Part shown: positions 1 to 8,322 of the stretch, in pieces
How positions within the stretch are numbered: the stretch's first letter is position 1
Layout: each line of letters starts with the position of its first letter
Source: Pelagimonas sp.
GTDB lineage: Bacteria > Pseudomonadota > Alphaproteobacteria > Rhodobacterales > Rhodobacteraceae
Assembly: GCA_025210455.1 (NCBI GenBank)
Contig: JAOARQ010000036.1
Location: 1-64,000, forward strand
Direction: 5' to 3'
Length of the DNA stretch: 64,000 bases
Program-made: the position numbers and the translations under genes
Notes under the pieces: model-generated
Database searches by the model: none
What the model saw: only the letters and a program-made list of their open reading frames with translations
Told to the model about the DNA's origin: nothing

Positions 1-1677
1 ATGGCCTATAAGACTGATATTGAGATAGCGCGTGAGGCGCGTAAGAAGCCTATTCAGGAAATTGGTGACAAGCTTGGGATACCTGCGTCAGAGTTGCTGC
101 CTTATGGGCATGACAAGGCGAAGGTTGGTCAGGATTTCATCAATTCGGTTCAGGACCGTGAAGATGGGAAGCTGATTCTTGTGACGGCGATCAACCCGAC
201 GCCTGCGGGTGAGGGCAAGACCACGACGACGGTTGGTCTGGGTGACGGTCTGAACCGCATTGGCAAGAACGCGATGATCTGTATTCGCGAAGCGTCTTTG
301 GGCCCGAACTTTGGCATGAAGGGTGGCGCGGCCGGTGGCGGCATGGCGCAGGTTGTGCCGATGGAAGAGATGAACCTGCATTTCACAGGTGACTTCCACG
401 CGATCACTTCGGCGCACTCGCTGCTGTCGGCGATGATCGACAACCACATTTACTGGGGCAACGAATCCGAGATCGACATTCGCCGCGTGGCCTGGCGCCG
501 GGTTGTGGATATGAACGATCGCGCGCTGCGTCAGATCACGGCTTCTTTGGGTGGGGTGTCGAACGGTTTCCCGCGTGAGACCGGTTTTGACATCACCGTG
601 GCCTCTGAGGTGATGGCGATCCTGTGTCTGGCGACCGACCTGGCGGATCTGGAAAAGCGTCTGGGCGACATCATCGTGGCCTATCGCCGCGACAAGACCC
701 CGGTTTACTGCCGTGACATCAAGGCCGAAGGCGCGATGACCGTGCTGCTGAAAGACGCGATGCAGCCGAACCTGGTGCAGACGCTGGAAAACAACCCGGC
801 CTTTGTCCACGGTGGTCCGTTTGCGAATATCGCCCATGGCTGTAACTCGGTGATTGCGACCAAGACTGCGCTGAAGATTTCGGATTACGTTGTGACCGAA
901 GCGGGCTTTGGTGCGGATCTGGGTGCTGAGAAGTTCATGAACATCAAGTGCCGCAAGGCCGGCATTGCGCCTTCGGCGGTTGTGCTGGTGGCGACTGTGC
1001 GCGCGATGAAGATGAACGGCGGCGTGGCCAAGGCGGATCTGGGCGCGGAAAATGTGGATGCGGTTCAGAACGGCTGTGCCAACCTGGGTCGTCACATCGA
1101 GAACGTCAAATCCTTTGGCGTGCCGGTTGTGGTTGCGATCAACCACTTTGTCACCGACACCGACGCCGAAGTGCAGGCGGTCAAGGATTACTGTTCCGAT
1201 CACGGTGTCGAAGCGGTTCTGTCGCGCCACTGGGAGCTGGGCTCTGAGGGGTCTGCGCCGCTGGCCGAGAAGGTTGTGGAAATCGTCGAAGGGGGCAGCG
1301 CCAACTTTGCGCCGATCTATCCTGATGACATGCCGCTGTTCGAAAAGATCGAAACCATCGCCAAGCGCATCTATCGCGCTGATGAGGTTCTGGCCGATGC
1401 CAAGATCCGCAACCAGCTGAAAGAATGGGAAGACGCGGGCTATGGCAACCTGCCGGTCTGCATGGCGAAGACGCAGTACAGCTTCTCGACCGATCCGTCT
1501 TTGCGCGGTGCGCCAGTGGGCCATTCGGTGCCGGTGCGCGAAGTGCGCCTGTCGGCCGGTGCGGGCTTTATCGTGGTTGTCTGCGGTGAGATCATGACCA
1601 TGCCGGGTTTGCCGCGCAAACCTGCGGCTGAAAGCATCCGCCTGAACGACGAAGGCCTGATCGAAGGTCTGTTCTAA
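1..1677 (+). CDS. fhs: formate--tetrahydrofolate ligase
   Basis: This 558-residue protein ligates formate to tetrahydrofolate with ATP, giving 10-formyl-THF in the cytoplasmic one-carbon pathway. The family P-loop [12 protein letters not shown] is at residues 66-77, and glycine-rich segments such as [10 protein letters not shown] (about 105-114) are typical of the family. The length matches the usual 555-560 residues. The ATG is the first base of the window, so its ribosome binding site cannot be seen, but the N terminus ([10 protein letters not shown]) looks like a natural start. A chorismate mutase and folD follow on the same strand; FolD supplies or consumes the same 10-formyl-THF, so an operon is likely. 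Confidence 0.97.
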   Translation: MAYKTDIEIAREARKKPIQEIGDKLGIPASELLPYGHDKAKVGQDFINSVQDREDGKLILVTAINPTPAGEGKTTTTVGLGDGLNRIGKNAMICIREASLGPNFGMKGGAAGGGMAQVVPMEEMNLHFTGDFHAITSAHSLLSAMIDNHIYWGNESEIDIRRVAWRRVVDMNDRALRQITASLGGVSNGFPRETGFDITVASEVMAILCLATDLADLEKRLGDIIVAYRRDKTPVYCRDIKAEGAMTVLLKDAMQPNLVQTLENNPAFVHGGPFANIAHGCNSVIATKTALKISDYVVTEAGFGADLGAEKFMNIKCRKAGIAPSAVVLVATVRAMKMNGGVAKADLGAENVDAVQNGCANLGRHIENVKSFGVPVVVAINHFVTDTDAEVQAVKDYCSDHGVEAVLSRHWELGSEGSAPLAEKVVEIVEGGSANFAPIYPDDMPLFEKIETIAKRIYRADEVLADAKIRNQLKEWEDAGYGNLPVCMAKTQYSFSTDPSLRGAPVGHSVPVREVRLSAGAGFIVVVCGEIMTMPGLPRKPAAESIRLNDEGLIEGLF

Positions 1678-1725
1678 GTCGATCTGAGGCTTGAACTTTG
1701 AACGGGGGCGGGGGATTTGGCTGTC

Positions 1726-2034
1726 ATGACTGATAGACCCAAAGACCCCGCCCTTTGTTTGTCCATGGCTGAGCTGCGCGCCGCGATAGATCAGCTGGAT
1801 GGTGAATTGGTGCGCCTGCTGTCACAGCGGGCGCGTTATATTGACAGGGCGGTTGATCTCAAACGCGAGACCGGCTGGCCCGCCCGCATTCCGGCGCGCG
1901 TTGAGGATGTGGTAAGCAAGGTGCGACAGGCGGCCATGGATCAGGGGCTGGACCCGGATCTGGTGGATGCGCTGTGGCGCCATTTGATTGACTGGTCGAT
2001 TGCGCGCGAAGCGCAGAGCATCGCTTTAGAGTGA
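1726..2034 (+). CDS. chorismate mutase (AroQ type)
   Basis: A 102-residue all-helical AroQ-class chorismate mutase that would convert chorismate to prephenate for phenylalanine and tyrosine synthesis. The typical N-terminal helix is present (MAELRAAIDQLDGELVRLLSQR), with the substrate-contacting Arg and the Asp-Leu-Lys of helix 2 (RAVDLKRE), and the C-terminal helix ends WRHLIDWSIAREA. A TTG at 1717 opens the frame earlier, but the G-rich Shine-Dalgarno stretch at 1705-1714 is about 11 bases from the ATG at 1726 and almost touches the TTG, so ATG is preferred. It sits 48 bases after fhs and 12 bases before folD. Its place inside a folate operon is notable but its fold assignment is clear. Confidence 0.85.
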   Translation: MTDRPKDPALCLSMAELRAAIDQLDGELVRLLSQRARYIDRAVDLKRETGWPARIPARVEDVVSKVRQAAMDQGLDPDLVDALWRHLIDWSIAREAQSIALE

Positions 2035-2046
2035 AAGGGGACTTAG

Positions 2047-2949
2047 ATGACCGCGAAGCTGATTGATGGCAAGGCCTTTGCCGCCACTGTCCGTGAGAAA
2101 GTTGCAGGCCATGTGGCCCGCCTGAAAGAAGACCACGGCATCACCCCCGGTCTGGCGGTTGTGCTGGTGGGCGAAGATCCGGCAAGCCAGGTTTATGTGC
2201 GTTCCAAGGGCAAGCAGACCGTGGAAGTGGGGATGAACTCCTATGAACACAAGCTGGAGGCCGATACCTCTGAGGCGGATCTGCTGGCGCTGATCGACAA
2301 GCTGAACAAAGACGACAGCGTGCATGGCATTCTGGTGCAGCTGCCGCTGCCGGGCCATCTGAACGAAGATCTGGTGATCAATTCGATCGCGCCGGAAAAG
2401 GATGTGGACGGGTTCCATATCTCGAATGTGGGTCTGCTGGGCACCGGTCAGAAATCCATGGTGCCCTGCACCCCGCTGGGCTGCCTGATGATGCTGCGCG
2501 ATTACCATGGATCGCTGTCGGGGATGAATGCGGTGGTTGTGGGCCGGTCCAACATTGTGGGCAAGCCGATGGCGAATCTGCTGCTGAAAGACAGCTGCAC
2601 CGTGACCATCGCGCATTCGCGCACCAAGGATATCGAAGCAGTCTGCAAACAGGCGGATATCGTTGTGGCGGCGGTGGGCCGCCCGGAAATGATCACCGGC
2701 GACTGGATCAAACCCGGCGCAACCGTGATCGACGTGGGCATCAACCGCATCGACGCCCCGGAAAAGGGCGAAGGCAAGACCCGGCTTGTGGGCGACTGCC
2801 ACTTTGACAGCTGCGCAGAAGTCGCCGGCGCCATCACCCCGGTTCCCGGCGGCGTAGGCCCCATGACCATCGCCTGCCTGCTCGCCAACACCGTCACAGC
2901 CTGCTGCCGCGCTAACAACCTAAACGAACCAGAAGGCCTAACCGCCTAA
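2047..2949 (+). CDS. folD: bifunctional methylene-THF dehydrogenase/methenyl-THF cyclohydrolase
   Basis: FolD interconverts 5,10-methylene-, 5,10-methenyl- and 10-formyl-tetrahydrofolate with NADP in the cytoplasm. The 300-residue length is standard. The substrate-site region [14 protein letters not shown] carries the catalytic Lys (about residue 57), GILVQLPLP is the folate-site signature, KDVDGFH follows, and the Rossmann motif [12 protein letters not shown] is near residues 165-176. A Shine-Dalgarno AAAGGGGA ends 5 bases before the ATG. It is the third gene of the fhs operon, so formate activation and folate interconversion are co-expressed. A strong terminator follows at 2972-3003. Confidence 0.97.
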   Translation: MTAKLIDGKAFAATVREKVAGHVARLKEDHGITPGLAVVLVGEDPASQVYVRSKGKQTVEVGMNSYEHKLEADTSEADLLALIDKLNKDDSVHGILVQLPLPGHLNEDLVINSIAPEKDVDGFHISNVGLLGTGQKSMVPCTPLGCLMMLRDYHGSLSGMNAVVVGRSNIVGKPMANLLLKDSCTVTIAHSRTKDIEAVCKQADIVVAAVGRPEMITGDWIKPGATVIDVGINRIDAPEKGEGKTRLVGDCHFDSCAEVAGAITPVPGGVGPMTIACLLANTVTACCRANNLNEPEGLTA

Positions 2950-2971
2950 ACCAAAAACGGGGCTTAAATTC

Positions 2972-3003
2972 AAAGGGCGGTGCAATAGCGCCGCCCTTTT
3001 GTT
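2972..3003 (+). terminator. intrinsic terminator after folD
   Basis: A 12-bp stem (2972-2983 with 2988-2999, one T-G wobble) closes an AATA tetraloop and runs into TTTTGTTG. It lies 22 bases after the folD stop and would end the fhs operon transcript; the opposite-strand kinase gene ends 40 bases further on. Confidence 0.85.
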
Positions 3004-3042
3004 GTGCAAAAGAGCAGCTGGATATCTAGCCCCTTTGAGGTT

Positions 3043-5622
3043 TCATTCAGCGCTTTCGCAGTGGCTGCTGATATGTTTGTTCAATGCGGATTGCGTGGCC
3101 ATCCAGCAGGTTTCGACTTTGGACAGCGCCTCATCAAACGTGTCTTTGTCGTAGTCACGCAGGTGCGTTTGCAGCTGTCGTAGCAGGCTGACCAGTTGCA
3201 TAGCGCCAAAGACCCCCGCAGAGCCTGCGAGCCGGTGCAATTCATCCCCAAGGGCGACGCGATTTTCTGCGGTGTCTCGTGGATGGGGATGGGTAAAGAA
3301 GCTGGTCATCTCATCTGAGAGCCGCACAAAGCTTGAGCGCAGCATCGCAGGCGACAGCGCCTCCAGAAGATCACCCAGATTGTCACAATCCAAAAGCGGG
3401 GCTTCGGTCAGGGGCGGATCCTGACGGCTGTTTTGCGGTTCCACGTGATGGCCGGTGGCGCGGGCGATGGTTTCGAACATGGTGTCCGTGCGCAGGGGTT
3501 TGACCAGAACCTCGTTCATGCCAGCCGCCCGGAAAGCCTGAACCTCATCGGGCAGCGCATGGGCGGTGGTGGCGATGATGGGCACCGGGGCCGCTGTTTC
3601 CTGAGATCGGATCAGCCGGGTGGTTTCGATCCCATCCATGCCCGGCATGGAAATATCCATCAAGATCAGGTCAAATGCGGTATCGCGGGCCAGTTCTGCC
3701 CCGGTCAGGCCATCTTCGGCTTCGATGACGGTATGCCCCTGGCGGGTCAGCAGGGCGCTGGTGACCATGCGGTTTACTTCGTTGTCTTCCACCACCAGAA
3801 CCTGCATGGGCGGCAGATCGGGAATATGGGGTGTTTCGGGATCCGGGTCGTCTGTCTGCGGCTGCACGGTGGGATCCGACGCCATGGGCAGGCGCAGCCA
3901 GAAGACACTGCCTTCGCCGGGGATGCTTTCGGCGCCCATCTCACCGCCAAGCGCCTTGGTCAGGCGGCGCGAAATCGCCAGCCCCAGCCCTGTACCGGTG
4001 TTCGAGCGCCCATAGCTGGCATCAATGCTGACGAAATCATCAAAGATACGATTAAGGTCGGATTCTTCGATGCCCTGACCGGTATCGCTGACACGCAGCT
4101 CCACCTGATGGCAGCCATCAAGGCATTCTGCCTCTAGGGTGATATCGCCATCTTTGGTGAATTTCACCGCATTGCCCACCAGATTAAGCAGGACCTGCCG
4201 CAGCCTTTCAGGATCGGAATAGACCAGATGCAGCAGCGGATCAGGCGGGGCCATTTGCAGGCGGTTGCCATTGGCCATGGCGTTGCCGATCTGGCTTTCG
4301 AGGACTTCGCTCATCAGGCCAATCAGGTCGAATTCGCGTTTGCGCATCACAAGTTTACCGGAATCCAGCCGCGACACATCCAGCACATCATTCACATGTG
4401 ACAGCAGTAGCCGACCGGAATTTTTGATGATCTGCATATAGCGTTTTTGCTGGGCGCTGAGCGATTTGGTGTCGAACAGCTCAAGCGTGCCCAGCATCCC
4501 GTTCAGGGGGGTGCGCATTTCGTGGCTCATGACGGCCAGCAGTTCGGCCTTTTGCTTTTCTCCGGCGATGGCGCGGTCGCGGGTTTCTTTCAGCGCATCT
4601 TCGGCCTGAAGCTGTTCGGAAATATCGCGCACGAACCCCACGAAGATTTCCCCTTCGGGGCTGTCAGCAGTGGCAAGGGTCACATCGGCGGGAAAGGTTG
4701 TGCCGTCTTTGCGCCGCGACCGCATTTTAGAGGTGCCCTGACCGATCACCCCGGCCTGAAGGAACTGTTCCATGCCGGTGACATCGGCGTTCTGGCGGGC
4801 AGGAGGAAGGATCAGATCGGTGATCAGCTTGCCCAGAGCTTCGGTCGGGGTATAGCCAAACAGCTTTTCCGCCGCGCCGTTATATTCGATCACCTGACCA
4901 TCGCGATTCACAACGATGATGGCATCCTGCGAGGTCGACACAATGGTTTCGATCCGGTCGCGAATGGCGCGGTGGTGGTGCACATCGCGGGTGCGCTGGC
5001 GGGCCAGTTGCAGCAAGGCCCCCACAAGTAGCAGCAAGATGGCCACCAGCGTCACGGTCAGCACCGCGACGCGCATCAGAGTGCGGGCGATCTGGCGGCG
5101 TTGCTGCGCGGCTTTGCGTGCGAAATAGTCATTGCCGATGACAACCGATTGCCGCACAAGCTGGCGGATTTCGCGGGTCTCTTCAAGAATGGGAACAAGC
5201 GCGTCCTTCAGCGCCTGATCGGGGCCGTCGATCACCGGGCTCCAATGTTCAAGATACTGGTAGATGCGGGCCAGATCCCCCTGCAGCACGGGGGTTTCGC
5301 GAAACCCGGAATAGATCGGACTGCTGCGCATGGTGTCGATGCGGCTGTAGAAAATATCAAAGCGCAGACGCGTGGTATCCAGATCCGCCGGGGGCATGTG
5401 GATGGCCTGTACCAGAGCGTTTTCCAGCGAGACAACTTCGGCCTCCCACTGGCTGACTGACCATTCGACATTATCCTGCGTTGCAGTTAGCAACTGCCCC
5501 ATCTGGTGGCGGGCATCCATCACCAGCGCGGCGATGGCCCCGACGCACATCGAGACCAAAAGCCCAGTGAGGCCCTGACGCAGGGCCTTGTGGCGGAGGA
5601 AGAAGGGAATGAGCGCGCGCAC
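3043..5622 (-). CDS. hybrid sensor histidine kinase with PAS, receiver and HPt domains
   Basis: An 859-residue membrane sensor. In order: transmembrane helix about 14-35, periplasmic region about 36-180, second helix about 181-205, PAS domain about 220-340, HisKA with the phospho-accepting His367 in SHEMRTPLNG, HATPase with N box LVGNAVKFTK and G boxes DTGQGI and GTGLGL, receiver domain about 606-720 with Asp656 in ILMDISMP, and a C-terminal HPt domain with His796 in ELHRLAGSAG. All catalytic positions are intact, so a full His-Asp-His relay can run within one protein and needs an external receiver as output. The LuxR-type regulator transcribed divergently at 6355 is the obvious candidate. 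The gene starts 20 bases after a periplasmic protein gene in the same operon, which may act on its sensor region. Confidence 0.93.
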   Translation of the reverse strand: MRALIPFFLRHKALRQGLTGLLVSMCVGAIAALVMDARHQMGQLLTATQDNVEWSVSQWEAEVVSLENALVQAIHMPPADLDTTRLRFDIFYSRIDTMRSSPIYSGFRETPVLQGDLARIYQYLEHWSPVIDGPDQALKDALVPILEETREIRQLVRQSVVIGNDYFARKAAQQRRQIARTLMRVAVLTVTLVAILLLLVGALLQLARQRTRDVHHHRAIRDRIETIVSTSQDAIIVVNRDGQVIEYNGAAEKLFGYTPTEALGKLITDLILPPARQNADVTGMEQFLQAGVIGQGTSKMRSRRKDGTTFPADVTLATADSPEGEIFVGFVRDISEQLQAEDALKETRDRAIAGEKQKAELLAVMSHEMRTPLNGMLGTLELFDTKSLSAQQKRYMQIIKNSGRLLLSHVNDVLDVSRLDSGKLVMRKREFDLIGLMSEVLESQIGNAMANGNRLQMAPPDPLLHLVYSDPERLRQVLLNLVGNAVKFTKDGDITLEAECLDGCHQVELRVSDTGQGIEESDLNRIFDDFVSIDASYGRSNTGTGLGLAISRRLTKALGGEMGAESIPGEGSVFWLRLPMASDPTVQPQTDDPDPETPHIPDLPPMQVLVVEDNEVNRMVTSALLTRQGHTVIEAEDGLTGAELARDTAFDLILMDISMPGMDGIETTRLIRSQETAAPVPIIATTAHALPDEVQAFRAAGMNEVLVKPLRTDTMFETIARATGHHVEPQNSRQDPPLTEAPLLDCDNLGDLLEALSPAMLRSSFVRLSDEMTSFFTHPHPRDTAENRVALGDELHRLAGSAGVFGAMQLVSLLRQLQTHLRDYDKDTFDEALSKVETCWMATQSALNKHISSHCESAE

Positions 5623-5642
5623 TGATCTGGACCTGTCCCGGG

Positions 5643-6158
5643 TTAGTAGCGAATTTCGATCTTATGCAGCTGCCAGACGCTTCGGCTGAAATAGACTTCA
5701 GAACGATAGCGCTGGTCACTGTCGAAGGGAAATACAATCCATAACGGGCCTTTCTTGCGCACGGGCATGGGCGCACCATTGCGCTGATAGGCGATCATGG
5801 CATCCTGAAACGAGGCTTCATTCAGGGGGATGTCTATGCTGTAATCGTTCAGGGCGGTCACCCGGATCACCGCACCTTTGGCATCGAGCCGGTCAAACAG
5901 ATCTTTCAGCCGGACGCCCTGAAAGCTTTGCACCCCTTCGGTCCAGATTGTGTGGGTTTCATACTGGGTTACGGGCAGTGCCTGCAGCATCTCAAGATCA
6001 AAAAGCGCGCGGCCCTCATGGTTGGACACAATCTGATTACCGATCACGGTCAGGATGACCCGGCCCTTGGGGGTGGGCAGGGGTTCATGTGCAATTGACG
6101 TTACGCCAATTGCAGCGAAAAACAGGGTGAAAACCACAGCCTGTATCAGTTTGTTCAT
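5643..6158 (-). CDS. periplasmic sulfite-oxidase-fold (molybdopterin-binding-like) protein, cysteine-free
   Basis: A 171-residue exported protein. It starts with a signal peptide (MNKLIQAVVF to about residue 24, cleavage near SIAHE). The body resembles the oxidoreductase molybdopterin-binding (SUOX-fold) domain: a VILTVIGNQI strand, the FQGVRLKDLF segment, ALNDYSIDIP and a KKGPLWIVFPFD region. True sulfite-oxidase-type enzymes bind molybdenum through a cysteine, and this protein contains no cysteine at all, so it probably does not hold an active cofactor. The start at 6158 has AGGGG 7 bases upstream; an ATG 33 bases earlier lacks both this and the signal peptide. It is the first gene of an operon with the hybrid kinase, which suggests a periplasmic sensory partner; that role is inference. 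Confidence 0.75.
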   Translation of the reverse strand: MNKLIQAVVFTLFFAAIGVTSIAHEPLPTPKGRVILTVIGNQIVSNHEGRALFDLEMLQALPVTQYETHTIWTEGVQSFQGVRLKDLFDRLDAKGAVIRVTALNDYSIDIPLNEASFQDAMIAYQRNGAPMPVRKKGPLWIVFPFDSDQRYRSEVYFSRSVWQLHKIEIRY

Positions 6159-6354
6159 CCGATTGCCCCTTGTAAAGGTGAACCAAGTCAAATGGTTAGA
6201 CTGGATCTAACATCGATTTCCCTAAGGTTTCATTCGATTTCTTGTGACAATGTCAGACAGTTGTCCAATTTAGTACAGTTGTGAAATTAACTTTTCTGGT
6301 TAGTATGTGCGACAACGTGGCCCTCAGAAGGCTGCGTGGGTTGGGAGACTAAAA

Positions 6355-6957
6355 ATGAGAATACTTGTGGCCGATGACCATGATTTGGTGCGGGACACAA
6401 TCGCGGCCTACCTGTGTAATGGTGATGTGGAAGAAGTCCAGTCTGCGGCCAATCTGAACGAAGCGATGGATCTGGTTCATAGCAGCGGCACCTTTGATCT
6501 GGTGCTGTTGGACTATAATATGCCGGGGATGAATGGCCTTGAGGGGCTGACCCGGATGAAAAAGGCAAATTCCGGTGGGTCGGTGGCGATCCTGTCAGGC
6601 AGCGCATCCCGCGAAGTGGCGGATGCGGCGCTGCGGGCCGGGGCGCAGGGGTTCATTCCCAAAACCCTAAGCGCAAAATCCCTGATGTCGGCCGCGCGTT
6701 TCATGGCTGCTGGCGAAGTCTATGCGCCGGTGGATTTTCTGCAATCGCAACCGCGTGAGACAGGCAGCCTGCTGACCAAGCGCGAACATGATGTGCTCTG
6801 TGGGATCTGCGAGGGCAAATCCAACAAGGAAATCGCCCGCGATCTGGAATTGCAGGAAGTGACCGTCAAGCTGCATGTCAAAACCCTGAGCCGCAAGCTG
6901 GAGGCGCGCAACCGCACCCATGCAGCGATGATAGGACGCAATCGGGGCCTCGTCTGA
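6355..6957 (+). CDS. LuxR/NarL-family response regulator
   Basis: A 200-residue transcription factor. The receiver domain has the acidic pair in LVADDHD, the phospho-acceptor Asp53 in LLDYNMPG, and conserved Ser and Lys later (AILSGS, FIPKTLS). The LuxR-type helix-turn-helix is at about residues 136-195 (LTKREHDVLCGICEGKSNKEIARDL and following, split here for brevity). The start at 6355 has GGGAGA 6 bases upstream; the frame is open earlier from 6307 but without a binding site. It is divergent from the operon of the hybrid kinase, with a 196-base shared upstream region, so it probably receives phosphate from that kinase's HPt domain. A terminator overlaps its stop codon. Confidence 0.92.
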   Translation: MRILVADDHDLVRDTIAAYLCNGDVEEVQSAANLNEAMDLVHSSGTFDLVLLDYNMPGMNGLEGLTRMKKANSGGSVAILSGSASREVADAALRAGAQGFIPKTLSAKSLMSAARFMAAGEVYAPVDFLQSQPRETGSLLTKREHDVLCGICEGKSNKEIARDLELQEVTVKLHVKTLSRKLEARNRTHAAMIGRNRGLV

Positions 6958-6969
6958 GGCCCTTTTTTT
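6945..6969 (+). terminator. intrinsic terminator overlapping the response regulator stop
   Basis: A perfect 7-bp GGGCCTC/GAGGCCC stem (6945-6951 with 6956-6962) with a GTCT loop is followed by seven T. The TGA stop at 6955-6957 lies inside the hairpin. Confidence 0.85.
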
Positions 6970-7040
6970 GAGCGACAACAGCATAGATCCGACACAGCAG
7001 GTAACTGCGTTTGTTTTGCCTATCTTTCGGAGAAAAGGGT

Positions 7041-7117
7041 TGGTGGCGTGGGGGAGACTTGAACTCCCGACCTATCGATTATGAGTCGATCGCTCTAACC
7101 AACTGAGCTACCGCGCC
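7041..7117 (-). tRNA. tRNA-Met (CAT), elongator type
   Basis: The minus strand folds into a complete cloverleaf with encoded CCA: acceptor GGCGCGG, D arm GCTC-AGTTGGTTA-GAGC, anticodon stem ATCGA/TCGAT around loop CTCATAA (anticodon CAT), T arm GGGAG-TTCAAGT-CTCCC, acceptor 3' strand CCACGCC and discriminator A. The acceptor stem has one C-A mismatch at the fifth pair. CAT could also be an isoleucine tRNA with lysidine, but the GGCG start and A discriminator resemble alphaproteobacterial elongator tRNA-Met. Confidence 0.93.
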
Positions 7118-7187
7118 GAACCGTGCGCGGTAACTAGGGCACCGGCGCGAGGGCGTCAAGCGGAAAACGACAAAAATCTGACAGAAG

Positions 7188-8186
7188 TTAATCGGCTGTT
7201 TCAGTGCTTTGCGTCGCTAACCAATCACGGGGGGATTGGCCGGTGATGCGGGAAAACTCGCGGTTGAAATTGGACTTGGTGTTAAAGCCGCTGGCATAGA
7301 TGGTTTCGGTGACAGACAGGCCCTGTTGCAGCAGATCGCAGGCATGACGGATGCGGTAACCATTCACATAACGTGAGACATTTTCCTGATGCGCGGCGTT
7401 GATGGTGGCCGACAGGGTCTTGGCGGGCACACCCAGCCGCCGCGCCAATCGCGACAGGGTCAGATCGCTTTGCAGGTACAGCTGTTCTTGTGTCAGCAAG
7501 CCCTCAAGGCGTTGCATCAGGTTGGTATCAACCTCGCGCGGGGCAGGGGCAGGGATGGGGGCTGGCTGGGCGGGGCTAAGATCGTCGCGCATCAGGGCCA
7601 GCACAGCCACGGCCAAAAGCGCCGCGGTTGAAAACAGGCTGAGAATGATCGGCGTCCAGCCTGGCTGGCCCAGCATCATGGCCCCGCTGATCAGCACATC
7701 ACTGACCCCGGACAGGATCAGCGCTCCACCAAGGGCGCGCCAGAGATGCAGGGGTTTGCTGCCCGCAGAAAGCTGCGCCAAAGGCAGATCCGGGGCTTTG
7801 GCCAGCACAAGCAGTATCGCGATGCCGTAGCCCACAAAGATCAGCGTCAGCACCGCATCCAGCGTGATTGGCGCGAAGAGCAGGCAGAACAGTGTAAACA
7901 GCGGTGCGATGGTATGGGGGGCGCAGGTGCTTGGGGGCTGGTGGCCCTGTGTCTGGCTGCGAAAGGCGATCCAGGCCAGCGGGGGCAGGGCTGTGGCAGT
8001 CAGCGGCATGATGGGGCGTAGGGCGTCGATCTGGTAGTAATGCACCAGCGATACCATTCCGCCTTGCAGCGCGGCTGCGCCCAAAAGCGCCTGAAAGGGG
8101 CCGAAACGGGGATCTTCCTGATGGGATTTGATCAGGACAAAGATCAAAACCGCTGAGAGGATCAGTGAGGGGGGCAGGGCAATCAT
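7188..8186 (-). CDS. membrane-anchored AraC-family transcriptional regulator
   Basis: A 332-residue protein with an N-terminal membrane part of about six to seven hydrophobic helices (about residues 3-205) and a C-terminal AraC/XylS DNA-binding domain (about 225-325). The second helix-turn-helix is recognisable: VTETIYASGFNTKSNFNREF, then a TGQSPRDW ending. Such proteins sense an envelope or membrane signal and regulate nearby genes. The ATG at 8186 has AAGG 7 bases upstream; a TTG two codons earlier is too close to that site. The gene diverges from a secreted hydrolase gene starting at 8323, a likely target. Confidence 0.88.
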   Translation of the reverse strand: MIALPPSLILSAVLIFVLIKSHQEDPRFGPFQALLGAAALQGGMVSLVHYYQIDALRPIMPLTATALPPLAWIAFRSQTQGHQPPSTCAPHTIAPLFTLFCLLFAPITLDAVLTLIFVGYGIAILLVLAKAPDLPLAQLSAGSKPLHLWRALGGALILSGVSDVLISGAMMLGQPGWTPIILSLFSTAALLAVAVLALMRDDLSPAQPAPIPAPAPREVDTNLMQRLEGLLTQEQLYLQSDLTLSRLARRLGVPAKTLSATINAAHQENVSRYVNGYRIRHACDLLQQGLSVTETIYASGFNTKSNFNREFSRITGQSPRDWLATQSTETAD

Positions 8187-8322
8187 GGGCAAACCTTGGT
8201 AACTGCCTTCTGGTTAGTCCCAAAACCCGTTCATGACGACCTGAAACCGGATAAAGGACGTCTTTCAGGCCGGATTGGCGCATTTGATCCCCATCGACAG
8301 TTTGAACCGATGGAGCGTTCCG

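Noticed and set aside
88-1524. A 478-codon open frame antisense to fhs
   Set aside because: It is the shadow of a highly expressed GC-rich gene; the product is Arg/His-rich with no motif, and fhs on the other strand is certain.
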